This document shows positions 1 through 12,110 of a stretch of 64,000 nt of DNA, one piece after another. The stretch comes from Magicicada septendecula (Eukaryota > Arthropoda > Insecta > Hemiptera > Cicadidae). The position numbers were made by a program, and so were the translations under genes. Under the pieces are notes generated by a model. The model saw nothing but the letters and a program-made list of their open reading frames with translations, did no database searches and was not told the DNA's origin. Position 1 is the stretch's first letter, and the number at the start of each line of letters is the position of its first letter. The stretch spans positions 109,848,654-109,912,653 of the forward strand of contig CM068367.1 of assembly GCA_034769895.1 (NCBI GenBank). The letters are read 5' to 3'.

Positions 1-350
1 AAAGAGCGTTTGTCAGTTGGAATGGGACCAATTAATTGTGCACCCCGTGGTGATGGCGGTGGTGGCAGAGCGTACCGTACCACCCCTATCCGCCCCTCGT
101 CCCACGATTCTCTGTGAGCGCTATGATTGCTTTCAACCCGCCGCTCCTCCGACCAAAACAGTTACTAATCGATAGGAAGTGGAAGAAGAAGAAGAAGTAG
201 CAGAGTCGCTGTCTCAGAAATTCAATTTAAATCGTCGGTCGACTTGCAGCACCGTAACGTGTACCAATGTCCGAACAACGCCAACTTCGAACACTGAGTA
301 AACAACGTTTGCGGTTTTACCCGTTGCACTGATGCAACTGCAGCGCGTAT
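1..350. promoter_or_regulatory. CpG-rich segment, possible promoter or 5' UTR
   Basis: This stretch is much richer in G, C and CpG than the AT-rich DNA that follows, and it carries short trinucleotide runs (GGTGGT near 48-65, GAAGAA near 183-197). No open reading frame stands out. In insects such islands in AT-rich DNA often mark a promoter or first untranslated exon, but no TATA box or convincing splice donor was found, so the call rests on composition alone. Confidence 0.2.
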
Positions 351-2397
351 ACAGTTCGGATTCCTTAATTTGATTACCGTATTTAATCAGAGCGATTTAA
401 ATTTATTTACAATAACCGCAGACGAATGATTACCGTTACGTCGTGACTTCGTGGCAACGCGCGATCAATTTATCTCTTGGTCTGTGCGATTGGCAGTGCA
501 TTCTAACAAAAATATCGATACTGAATATTAATTCAGAATTCTTGTCTTGCCTTGCTCGAAACCCGACAATGTTTTTGTGCCATTGCACGTCAAATAGCCG
601 TTTACCTGGAAAAAGTTTCCGCATAAAGCATCTACGTTTATGTTACTTTTAGTTATATTTTCGGATGTTTGCAGGAGACAGTAATTGAATAACAGAAATT
701 TCACATTTCAGCTAATCTGTTAAGCTAATACTCTTAAGATTTATTAAGTTTTTTTAATAAACTTAATCGAAAGTATAGTCGGCAGAGTGATATGGATAAT
801 CATATGCTATAAAACCTGTGAAACAAGAAAAATGATACTATTCAAGAAATTATTAGTTAAATGTAGGCTTGGTAGATTGATGAGTATGGCGATACTCATG
901 TAGGGGGTTCCTGTTTCGTTTCCCATAAAATCAATATGTTTTTTCAGCCATGAGTTGCATGAAGATTTCTCATAAAAAAACCTTGTCCGGAAGATTTTCT
1001 TATTCGAAAAACAACTGCAAATTTTGTCATTCCGGCATATGATTCCTGCTCTGCTGTATAGATTGATGCACTGCCGTTTACTATTTTATTATATATTGTG
1101 GGAATAGTATTAACAAACTGAGTCTTTTTTAGATGCAGGTATGTATGTGCTTGTATAATTGCGCGTATAATTGTATTATACAAGTTATAGGTAATAATTA
1201 CAACTTCTTTGCAGGCCAGTGCTTTTCTTGAAATTGCAGTAAGAAACTACTAACATTAATAGTCGAGTCAAGGAAGCACAAAAACTGCCAAACCTCGGAA
1301 TTCTCTACAATAAACGAATTGTTATGAAACGTTTTGTAATATCTCCTACATAGTGTCTAAATAAAAGTTACAAGATACGTTTTTGGTGTTGTCACCCATA
1401 AGGTATAAAGTCACAATCAACCCTTAAATTGCGGAAAATTCTTTTTTAGTAAAACTATTTGGAATAAATTGGTGAAACTGTGTACAGTTAAGTTGTGTTT
1501 GATTCATATTTTGTGTATTTACTTTCCTTATGACGGTAAAATATAAAGAGCAAGATAAAGAAAAAAAATTGAATAAATTAATGTCTGCCTTTCTTTCCTA
1601 AATTCAATATTTTGCGATTATTTAAGGTAATTTCGTTATTTTTTACTGATTAGGATAAAATAGAATTAATTTGAAGACAGTCTGAAGATCTATAATATAC
1701 TTTATGATTAGGCCTACTGTTTTCATTAGAGGCTACTTGTTTAAAGTCAACAAAATGTAAATTGGGGTGTAAAAAAATTGAAGTCCCACTTTTAAACAGT
1801 CCTACAGAAATGAAAAGATAAGTAAATTGCTTGGTATAAAGCTTCATTTTGTATATCTGTCTTTATTTTGCTAAATTTGACATTTTTTGAGCTCTTCAAT
1901 AGTAAGTCCTTTTCTTTGATGAAATCACTAAATTGAGGTAATATTCACGGTTTAATAATACCAAAACGAGTACTGTAGTTTGAAAAATCGTAAAAGTTTG
2001 AGCACATTGAGAAATCTTTACCTTAATGATACGTAACAAGGATTTTTAAAATTTGTACTTAACAGCAAATTACTGCAGAAAAAATTCAAAATTGTCCCCC
2101 CCCCCCCAAGTAAAAGTACACACAATTTGTTGACCATCGGTGTACTGATATCGTGATCAAGCAAAATTAATTTTAAAGATAATTATTTCAGACCTTTGTC
2201 TTGTAAGGAAAGAAGCACTTTTGCTTCAAATTTATAGTTTGTGAATTATGGAGAGTCAGAAATTGTTTTTGGCGGTGAGGAAATTGAAACACCATTTTTA
2301 AACAAACATACCTCCCAAAGTAGTGGACCTATAGTAAAATAAAACTATCAAATTCTTTCGAATAAAATGAAGTTTATTGTAAGTCCCTATCATTTTT
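351..2397. other. AT-rich non-coding DNA, nothing recognised
   Basis: Only short reading frames on both strands and no domain, splice or repeat signal. A run of 12 C lies at 2096-2107. A TAGGCCTA palindrome sits at 1709-1716. Confidence 0.6.
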
Positions 2398-2425
2398 ACT
2401 TCCATATTCCTTAAGGAATGGAAGT
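2398..2425. repeat. Imperfect palindrome at the left edge of the tandem array
   Basis: The sequence starting ACTTCCATATTCC folds back on AAGGAATGGAAGT with two extra bases in one arm. It is followed by a T/G-rich run (TGTGTGTCTGTCTG near 2519-2543) and then the first satellite monomer. It may be the terminal structure of the element in which the tandem array grew. Confidence 0.5.
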
Positions 2426-2554
2426 ATGGTGATGGCAAAAAAAATCGTGTTCGAGATTATTGCAGATTCTGATTCTACTACACTCAAAACATGAAAAAAA
2501 GTCGTTTTCCGAAAAGTGTCTGTGTGTGTGTCTGTCTGTCTGTAGATTTTTTTT

Positions 2555-4903
2555 CTATGGCAAACGATAACTGCCGCAAATTCAAACAGAATAAAATAAT
2601 TTTTTGCATATAGACCTGATTTGCAGAGTTCTCGCGACCTATTGTTTTTGGTGAAGATCGGTTGAGGGAAAGGGGTAGTTTACCTGCAACGGTTTTTTTT
2701 TAGCAAGGGTAATTTTGTTTTTTTTTCAAACGATAACAGCCGCAAATTCAAACAGAATCAAATAATGTTTCGCATACAGCCCTCAATTGTAGAGTTCTCA
2801 AGATCTGTTGATTTTGGTGAAGATCGGGTAAGGGAAAGGGGTAGTTTACCTGTAACGTTTTATGTTTTAACAAGGGTATTTCCTATGGCAAACGATAACA
2901 GCCGCAAATTCAAACAGAATCAAAAGATTATTTGCATACTGCCCTAAATTGTAGAGTTCTCAAGACGTGTTGTTTTTGGTGAAGATCGGTTAAGGGAAAG
3001 GGGTAGTTTACCTGCAACGTTTTTTTATCAAGCGTTATTTCCTATGGCAAACAATAACAGCCGCAAATTCAAACAGAATTAAATAATGTTTTGCATACAG
3101 CCCTGATTTGCAGTGTACTCAAGACCTATTGTTTTTGGTGAAGATCGGTTAAGGGGAAGGGGTAGTTTACCGGCAACGTTTTTTTATCAAGCGTATTTTC
3201 TATGGCAAACGATAACAGCCGCAAATTCAAACAGAATCAAATAATGTTTTGCATACAGTCCTGATTTGTAGTGTTCTCAAGACCTATTGTTTTTGGTGAA
3301 GATCGGTTAAGGGGAAGGGGTAGTTTACCAGCAACCTTTTACGTTTTAACAAGAGTAAAGTACTTGAAAATTTATTTAAACTTTTTGAAACAAACGATAA
3401 CAGCCGCAAATTCAAACAGAATCAAAAGATTATTTGCATACAGCCCTAAATTGTAGAGTTCTCAAGACCTATTGTTTTTGGTGAAGATCGGTTGAGGGAA
3501 AGGGGTAGTTTACCGGCAACGTTTTTTTAACAAGGGTATTTTCTATGGCAAACGATAACAGCCGCAAATTCAAACAGAAAAAAATAATGTTTTGCATACA
3601 GCCCTGATTTGTAGTGTACTCAAGACCTATTGTTTTTGGTGAAGATCGGTTAAGGGGAAGGGGTAGCTTACCGGCAACGTTTTTTTATCAAGCGTATTTT
3701 CTATGGCAAACGATAACAGCCGCAAATTCAAACAGAATCAAATAATGTTTTGCATACAGTCCTGATTTGTAGTGTTCTCAAGACCTATTGTTTTTGGTGA
3801 AGATCAGTTAAGGGGAAGGGGTAGTTTACCAGCAACCTTTTACGTTTTAACAAGAGTAAAGTACTTGAAAATTTATTTAAACTTTTTGAAACAAACGATA
3901 ACAGCTGCAAATTCAAACAGAATCAAAAGATTATTTGCATACAGCCCTAAATTGTAGAGTTCTCAAGACCTATTGTTTTTGGTGAAGATCGGTTGAGGGA
4001 AAGGGGTAGTTTACCTGCAACGTTTTTTTAACAAGGGTATTTTCTATGGCAAACGATAACAGCCGCAAATTCAAACAGAATCAAATAATGTTTTGCATAC
4101 GGCCCTGATTTGTAGTGCACTCAAGACCTATTGTTTTTGGTGAAGATCGGTTAAGGGGAAGGGGTAGTTTACCTGGAACGTTTTTTTATCAAGCGTATTT
4201 TCTATGGCAAACGATAACAGCCGCAAATTCAAACAGAATCAAATAATTTTTTGCATACGTCCCTGAATTGTAGAGGTCTCAATGACTTTCGATTTTGGTG
4301 AAGATCGGTTAAGGGGAAGGGGTAGTTTACCAGCAACCTTTTACGTTTTAATAAGAGTGAAGTACTTGAAAATTTATTTAAACTTTTTGAAACAAACGAT
4401 AACAGCTGCAAATTCAAACAGAATCAAAAGATTATTTGCATACAGCCCTAAATTGTAGAGTTCTCAAGACCTATTGTTTTTGGTGAAGATCGGTTGAGGG
4501 AAAGGGGTAGTTTACCTGCAACGTTTTTTTAACAAGTGTATTTTCTATGGCAAACAATAACAGCCGCAAATTCAAACAGAATCAAATAATGTTTTGCATA
4601 CAGTCCTGATTTGTAGTGTTCTCAAGACCTATTGTTTTTGGTGAAGATCGGTCAAGGGGAAGGGGTAGTTTACCAGCAACGATTTTTTTATCAAGCGTAT
4701 TTTCTATGGCAAACGATAACAGCCGCAAATTCAAACAGAATCAAATAATTTTTTGCATACGTCCCTGCATTGTAGAGGTCTCAATGACTTTCGATTTTGG
4801 TGAAGATCGGTTAAGGGGAAGGGGTAGTTTACCTGCAACCTTTTACGCTTTAACAAGAGTAAAGTACTTGAAAATTTATTTAAACTTTTTGAAACAATGG
4901 TAA
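2555..4903. repeat. Satellite-like tandem array with a 501 bp higher-order unit
   Basis: About 14 monomers follow one another. Anchoring each on the motif CAAACGATAAC or a one-base variant gives starts at 2561, 2727, 2889, 3048, 3206, 3391, 3549, 3707, 3892, 4050, 4208, 4393, 4551 and 4710. The first steps are 158-166 bp. From 3206 the steps run 185, 158, 158, three times over, so a 501 bp higher-order repeat overlies the monomer. The 185 bp type carries an extra AT-rich block before the next anchor (around 3359-3390). Short reading frames of about 60 codons recur every 501 bp but are a by-product of the repeat. The array ends in an AT-rich tail after 4895. Confidence 0.9.
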
Positions 4904-5231
4904 TTGTTAAAAATAAAATAATTTTGTTGCCAGGCAATAAAATTATAATTTTTTCATTTTAATGTAATATAATATTTTTCATTTAATACAGCAATAAAAG
5001 GCAGGTAAGACACAGCCTGTCTGTTTGGCTGAAAATGATTTTAAATATAAATCTTAGAATATGGAAGTCATGTATGGTTCTCCATACCGATATTTTAAAT
5101 ACATTCAATATTCCGCGAGTTATTGAACAAACAGTGACACGAGATAACGATTTTAGGTGAGAGAGTGAAAATAAGTTTTTAATTCCCAATAACTCGTAAA
5201 CTACTGGCTTCCATGAAAAAGTGCATACCAT
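4904..5231. other. AT-rich spacer between array and transposon
   Basis: No gene, repeat unit or splice signal is seen. It ends at the TA dinucleotide flanking the next element. Confidence 0.5.
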
Positions 5232-6722
5232 AGTCCAGTAAAATTAGGTTTTCTGTTCCAAAAAAATAGAACGTATAATTTTTTTTTTAATCGCTTTATT
5301 TTGACGTTTTAAACAACATATTAAAAATCGAGAGAGAGATCGCGCCGGCGTTAAAAAATATTCAAGGTCAAATGTCAAAAAATTCGTTTTTTTGCGAATA
5401 TCTCACTTCCTATGGCTTGGAGGCCAATTGAGGTTATTACCAAAATGAAAGATAATCATATTTCCGACAAAAAGTGTTTTATTTATTTTTTACATACAAC
5501 GAACGTTTTGCGAGATATAGAGCGAAGAATGTGTATAACGTGCGCTGTATCCGTTTCCGCATCACCTTCGAGGTAGGATACAAGGCGCGTTTTTTTACAT
5601 GGTTTCCCCAATAGGCCTAATCCATGTTTAGTATAAAAAAATTATGTCTCGACTTCGTCTTCGTCAATTTCATGTAACTGTATTTCGTCGTCATGTTCTT
5701 GGAGTTCTTCATCTTCACCATATTTGTCATCTTCACTTATATTCGCTATCAACAGATCAATGGGATTGATTTCATCGTATTCAGTGTAATTATCGGAAGA
5801 ATCAACGGTAGAAGCTTCGGGCGTGGCATTAAGACATGATTGTCCATGACAATTGCCACAAATAATGGAGCAAGATAATCCGATTTTTCTGCATCCGCAG
5901 TTTGCACCGCAACCTTTTGTGCAATTACAAAAAATTGCTTCAAGAATAAAGTCCGGTGCAGGTGGTAACAATGTCGTAACAGGCTCCAAAAAATCGTTAT
6001 TTAAGATCCACCCCCACTGTTGTGGATCTATATCCTTTCCCAGCCAGGTTTGGACCTGGTAATTATACACGGTACAGATGTTGTTGAGCTGCTGCAGTCG
6101 TAGGTGGAAGAGATGGTAATTTTACAGCTCCATTGAATCTAGTCGACTTCGCAAAACTTAAGTATCGATGATTGTATTTCGTAGCGCCCGGCGTAAACCC
6201 ATTTTTCGTGTTTATGTTCAGTGCCAACAGTTGAATTCACCGAAAAAATCGGTGATAGCGTTAGCAACGTCGCAGACATTGTTTCTTGCTTCTTACCGCG
6301 AGAGGCTCAGTTGTATTTACAGTGCTCCGGGTTTTCCGTGCAGAGATTTGCCTGTTTGTTTCATTGCTATAAATGACATCCGTCTGGGCTTTCGCGACAC
6401 TTTACAAAAGCTGTTGATTTCTTCTAAACGGTTCGTTGTACGTAAAAAATAAATAAAACCTTTTTGTCGGCAATTTGATTATCTTTCATTTTGGCAATAA
6501 CCTTAATTGGCGAGCCATTATAACTCCGAGCCATAGGAAGTGAGATATTCGCAAAAAAACGAATTTTTTGACCTTTGACCTTGAATATTTTTTAACGCCG
6601 GCACGATCTCTCTCGATTTTTAATATGTTGTTTAAAACGTAAAAATAAAGCGATTAAAAAAAAATTATACATTCTATTTTTTTGGAACAGAAGCCATATT
6701 TATGTCTAAAGTAACTGGACTA
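5232..6722. mobile_element. DNA transposon with ~290 bp terminal inverted repeats
   Basis: The left arm (about 5232-5514) and right arm (about 6428-6722) are reverse complements over nearly 290 bp with scattered mismatches. The outer ends read TAGTCCAGT and ACTGGACTA, which fits a TA target-site duplication around a GTCCAGT terminus, although the TA could also be part of the inverted repeat. The ~900 bp interior holds a reverse-strand pseudogene with a cysteine-rich CXC-like domain and no recognisable transposase. At about 1.5 kb it is probably a non-autonomous derivative. TA flanks suggest the Tc1/mariner or a related group, but the superfamily is not established. Confidence 0.75.
5642..6200 (-). 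pseudogene. C-terminal fragment of a CXC (Tesmin/TSO1-like) domain protein
   Basis: The intact part (5642-6070 on the minus strand, about 142 codons, stop at the left end) contains a tryptophan-rich stretch (QTWLGKDIDPQQWGW), then a cysteine cluster (CNCTKGCGANCGC followed by CSIICGNC), then a very acidic tail. This order is typical of the C-terminus of large multicopy proteins annotated in arthropod genomes as Tesmin/TSO1-like CXC-domain proteins. Homologous-looking coding (SLPPTTAAAQQHLYR) continues upstream to about 6200 in another frame, so a one-base deletion near 6070 has broken the gene; beyond that it fades. The N-terminal part is absent. It lies wholly inside the long-TIR element, so it may be captured cargo or a remnant of the element's own protein. 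Confidence 0.6.
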
Positions 6723-7368
6723 ACCAACTTTTTTCTTAGAATTACAAGAAATATCGATTTTACAAGTTGTTTATATTTTTAATTTCCACCCACCGAGAAG
6801 GAGTTTAAACCACCCCGCTGGGGGAGAGCATCCAAAACCTTTTTTTTTAACTTTAATCTAGAAGATATTATGTAGACGATTCTGTCCATAAGACATTCTG
6901 CTTTGTGTAGAAAATATTATGAAAGGCTTCATGTCGATTCGTTCCATTACAAAAATTCCAAGATAAAATGCTTCGTTGACTCGATTATAACAAACGTTAA
7001 TTATAAACTAATATTTATTGTCATAAAGGTACGTACATGTGTTTGTACATACATATGCGGAATATGATACATACATGATTGGTATACGCTCCTAGAGTAA
7101 TCTGTCCGCCTTTGAATTCCAAATTCCTTGTCATAACCAATCAATCCTTCAGTGTCGAAAGAAAAGTTACATTTATCATATAAACTGGGTAATAGTTTTT
7201 TTCTTTCTTACTTTTCATACAGTTCTTAATTATTTTATAATAATGCTTTTTGTGTTCTCTTCTTGTTAACAATTTGTCTCTTATAAAATTTGGTCTTTTA
7301 AGTTGAAAAAGTACTCATGCTGAGGTACCGTTTTGGACCTAAATCAGTAATAATTTAGGAGACAAAGC
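6723..7368. other. AT-rich non-coding DNA
   Basis: Nothing recognisable beyond short AT-rich runs. It separates the long-TIR element from the hammerhead-like pair. Confidence 0.5.
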
Positions 7369-7949
7369 GACGTTTCGTTTGATGAATGTCGCCGGGCGTC
7401 TTCAGGCGTCAAAATCGCTACCCAACCCTTGTAACTCATATAGCGTCTCTAAGCATACAAACTGTGCCGGGTTGAAAGTATAAAATAATTTTAAAAAGTC
7501 GAGCAAGGTCCAATATAAGTAAATAATAAATACATTTATCACACGGAAACTGCGAGGGTTCAACTGGAACAAAACTCGTTGCTTTTATAGTTTTTCGAAA
7601 TCCCAAAGTGACGTGTATAAACCCGCACAGCACCACAGAATTCGTTTAACAGTGCTCGAAAACAGTACAGGATAACTTAACTAATGATTCTAGTAAGTGG
7701 TTCAGTATGTTTTAATTATTGAGTACTTATGTAGTGACCGTAACAGATAGTAATAATTATGTTGATAGTCGTTATATATCCTATTTTCCGCTGCGTATCT
7801 TGTACACTTCGTTTCAAAAACGGGGTAAGCTATAATGTCACTTTCCGTCACATCGTGATTACGTCATTTTATGTACTACGTCAAGTGTGTACTTTCGATA
7901 TACTGTTTTTAGCCTGAAGACAATAGACGATGTCAACGGCCGAAACGTC
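7369..7949. mobile_element. Inverted pair of CTGAAGA...GAAACGTC motifs, Penelope-like end candidate
   Basis: On the minus strand 7405-7369 reads CTGAAGA, a short insert, then GAAACGTC. On the plus strand 7914-7949 has the same boxes in the same order. The two copies point outward from a ~508 bp interior. Flanks agree beyond the boxes (a T-rich lead-in before CTGAAGA and a similar ATTT-rich stretch after). The inserts here do not fold into one clean closing stem, so these copies look decayed compared with those at 17.7, 37.7 and 63.8 kb. The paired layout resembles inverted terminal copies of a Penelope-like element. Confidence 0.4.
7562..7589 (-). promoter_or_regulatory. Possible TATA box and initiator inside the inverted pair
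   Basis: On the minus strand TATAAAAG (7589-7582) is followed about 20 bases later by CCAGTTG, which could act as an initiator. The spacing is slightly short but plausible for an insect core promoter. It lies between the two hammerhead-like motifs, where a retroelement promoter would be expected, but no gene is seen downstream. Confidence 0.25.
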
Positions 7950-9006
7950 ACCGTATTTCTCGTGATTTGGGTTACAAACGTTTCTTCTGCCATTAAGTTA
8001 TTGGTATGCATTAAAAAAAGATTATAAATTGATTATGTATAGATAATGTTAATCTACTGGTGGATTTGGTTTAATGGATAAAATACCTATTTTTTTCTTT
8101 TTCTGATAAATGTTTAGGGGTGTCAGTGTGCGCTCAAGCTAGGTCAAGCTGCAATGTGGCCGCGGTACCAGCTAGATGTCTAACCGGTAAGCGGTTACAG
8201 ACACACCCTTACCAGTTCGTGTTGTTGTTCTATAGTTGAGATGTTCAATTTTTTGTTTTCTTTTATTAAACAAATAAAAAAGAAGTAAACCTAGAATTAG
8301 TTCAGTTCAGTTGTAACAGTAAATCCTTTATTGCAGTCTGTTGTTTGTTATTAGACAGTTTTTGTTGTTATTATTATTATTATTACTTATAGGTACACAT
8401 TCCTAACAACCCCGTAAATCATACCCTCCGCTCCCGTCCAAAAACACCCCGAATAACAGTGGCTAGTCATACACTTTGTTTTGTATTTTATAAATGCATA
8501 TTTTAGTAGTTAATTTACTATTGTATAGTTGAAAGTCTTAAAAGACATTTAGAGATTTAGTTTTTAGTAAATGTAAATATTTAGAGCTACTATAAAATAA
8601 TATTCTACATGTAAATAGTTTTATTAAAACTATTCTTGACAATGTTTTTTTCTTTGATGAACTGATATATTTTATGACAGGTGGGAAAAGAATGAGAATC
8701 GACGATTTAATATATTATGATGAGCAGGTTTGCCGTGAGTCCATCATTTATCGAAAAATGTTTGGAGAAAAAATTTTTTGTCTTCAGGATTTTAATTTTA
8801 AAGAGTTATGGTGAAACTGGGGTCACATAGTAGCAGAAGCAAACTTAGGCATACATCTGTTACTTACTCGTTTGTCACTGGAACCCATCTTACACTTTTA
8901 AATCCTGAAGATAATAAGACGATAGAATCTGTTGACATAATTTGTAATTAAATTTCCCTACCGCTCCTTTGTGAAAAACCATAGCCTCCGCGGGTCATCG
9001 GAGGGT
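7950..9006. other. AT-rich non-coding DNA with a short (TTA)n run
   Basis: A (TTA)n run lies at about 8368-8385. Otherwise no gene, tRNA or transposon was recognised. Confidence 0.5.
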
Positions 9007-9338
9007 CTATACCCTCGGTGGTCCTCCTTCTCCGAAATATCCGACCGTGGTGTACACTATCTGACGGTAGTGCGGGGATGAGTCTGGGTCCACTTCGGCC
9101 ATTTTATGCAGCTGAGGGGGGGGCAGAAGCGTGAGTTCAACATCTAATTCTGGCGCTATGTGATCCGTAAACGAGGTCGATGTATGTCGTACTGCCGTTT
9201 GGCAGGCCGAGTCCAATACATCGGTGCAGGAGCCTGAACTGTGGGACGATCCGGTGATGCCCCGAGTCTGTTTGGAGGTGAACGGTAACGATGAGCAATG
9301 AACAGCGATGACAGCGTGAACGGTGTCACGCTGTACAA
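9007..9338 (-). other. GC-rich coding-like segment, unrecognised
   Basis: On the minus strand two overlapping open frames (9338-9156 and 9216-9007) use GC-rich codons unlike the AT-rich surroundings. The downstream frame contains SFTDHIAPELDVELTLLPPP and ends at a stop near 9007. The shift from one frame to the other around 9200 could be an intron, a frameshift, or chance. I recognise no domain. It could be the end of a host gene, a gag-like retroelement piece, or a non-coding GC-rich island. Confidence 0.25.
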
Positions 9339-10559
9339 TTCGCCGCGTGTAAATACTTTTGCGAGAATGTAAAGTCAGTTACTCTACATTTAGGAGAGGT
9401 TACCTTAATACCCGCTCGTACCTCCACAAGGGGGGCGGAGAACAGCGGATTTTTTAACCACCAATCTTGGAAGCTGACACGATTTTGTCTGCTAGATATG
9501 TTAAGCAGCGCACATTTTTTCAGGGTCTGGGTTGTGTTTTCTGAACATTCAGCCGCTGATTGGACTGATATAAGCCACAAAGAATTTGAATCACGTTAAC
9601 CCTAAGAAATTTCTGTCGTTCTTGGAGCAAATTGCTTTCAAAATAATGACCCTCCACCAACACAGGATAAAAATACGTGCGCATACTTTTCACAGACGTA
9701 CCAGAAGCAGGAGTACTTACATATAGCGTGCCATAAATACGATTTTTATGTAGGCCTACGCATTAAATTTTTATTCGATTTAAAATATCAGTTTTGACTG
9801 CTGTATATGTGACTTACTGCCGACCTATTTACTTCAATCGAAAACACGACATTAATGCAATCACCACTAGCCGATGCAACGTAACGTATCATCACAAACC
9901 GCGTGCGCGCACTCACAGTTAAATGAGTGCAGTGTAAATAAATATCAGTTCATTTTCTGTTCCCGTTAATATCCACTAATCGGATTTTATTCATTTACGT
10001 GTTTGTATCTACGCGCGCGCGTATGTACAACCGCGGTAATTTGGTAAACAGTGCGCGCTGCCGACTGGAAAAAAAAATGCAAGTCGTGAATAACAATTCG
10101 TTCTCTGGATGCGGACGAGAGGGCGCTGCGTTGCGGTTTCAACCGTTTGGTTGGTTATTGTTAATATTTATAAATGCATTAACCGGCGGCAAACATTAAG
10201 CGATTGGACCGATACAGTTTTATTAAACGAGGCTGAATCGATGTTACCGCCCATAAATAAAACCGAACCCGCTGGATCGTGCCGAACAGATTATTCAGGT
10301 GCATGATATAGTCAAGTGTGTATCGTCATTATCATCGTTATCACTAGCATTTGTCTGCTCACGAGTTCACGAATGCCTCCTCATTCATGTTTCACAGATT
10401 TTTCCCTTGAATCATTCTTGTTCAGTTCACATTACTATAACCAAGAACCTTCTCCATCTCTACTCTTGTGGCCTCCAGTCGAATCACCGCTTCAATCCAC
10501 AGTCCCAACCGTCTCTATACACAGCCGCTCTCTTCCATTTACGCGTTTTAGACGATTTT
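9339..10559. other. Mixed non-coding DNA, partly CpG-rich
   Basis: Contains an alternating CG run at about 10011-10021 and a CpG-rich patch to about 10290. No gene was recognised. Confidence 0.45.
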
Positions 10560-10690
10560 TCGCTTCCTCGGGAGTTTCTTCATAGCGCCTATCTTCCGGA
10601 CCCTTCCAACAGATCTGCTTCCTTCCGTATTGTACCCAAGCACACTCTTCGGTAGTCTTCGTACTTCCATTCTGACCATACTTCTCTTTG
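10560..10690 (-). pseudogene. LINE (non-LTR retrotransposon) C-terminal tail fragment
   Basis: The minus strand encodes VRMEVRRLPKSVLGYN followed by SRSVGRVRK. This matches the pattern found after the reverse transcriptase in many insect APE-type LINEs: an H-V-R-M-like motif, a lysine/proline linker, then a G-R-R-x-x-G-R-P-R-K-R-W-like basic box. The proline and tryptophan of the last box are lost and the frame soon closes. Five LINE fragments with related tails lie on the + strand between 40 and 50 kb. Confidence 0.55.
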
Positions 10691-11843
<1,153 letters not shown>

Positions 11844-12110
11844 TTATGTTTTTGAAATCTTCCGGTATGGACCGCGTCAAAAATGTCTTGTATGACAACG
11901 TTTCACTCATATTACAATGAGTATTCTCAGGTCTAAGTGACTTGACCTGACAATGAGGATACTCATTGTAATATGAGTGGAATGTCATATATCCTCATTG
12001 TCAGGTCAAGTCACTTAGACCTGAGAATACTCATTGTAATATGAGTGGAGTGTTGTCATACAAGACATTTTTGACGCGGTCCATACCGGAAGAAGACTTC
12101 AAAAACATAA
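11844..12110. mobile_element. Fold-back element with ~120 bp arms
   Basis: The left arm (11844-11961) and right arm (11990-12110) are near-perfect reverse complements around a 28 bp loop. The outer ends are TTATGTTTTTGAA and its complement. Inside, CTCATTGTAATATGAGTGG occurs twice in direct orientation (loop and right arm) and once inverted (left arm), so the loop can also pair with an arm. No coding capacity. Such structures are typical of MITEs or fold-back transposons, or of a recent inverted duplication. No target-site duplication was identified with confidence. Confidence 0.85.

Noticed and set aside
3271-3957. Two nearly identical ~61-codon open frames 501 bp apart
   Set aside because: They are products of the tandem array, recur with its period and show no coding signature.
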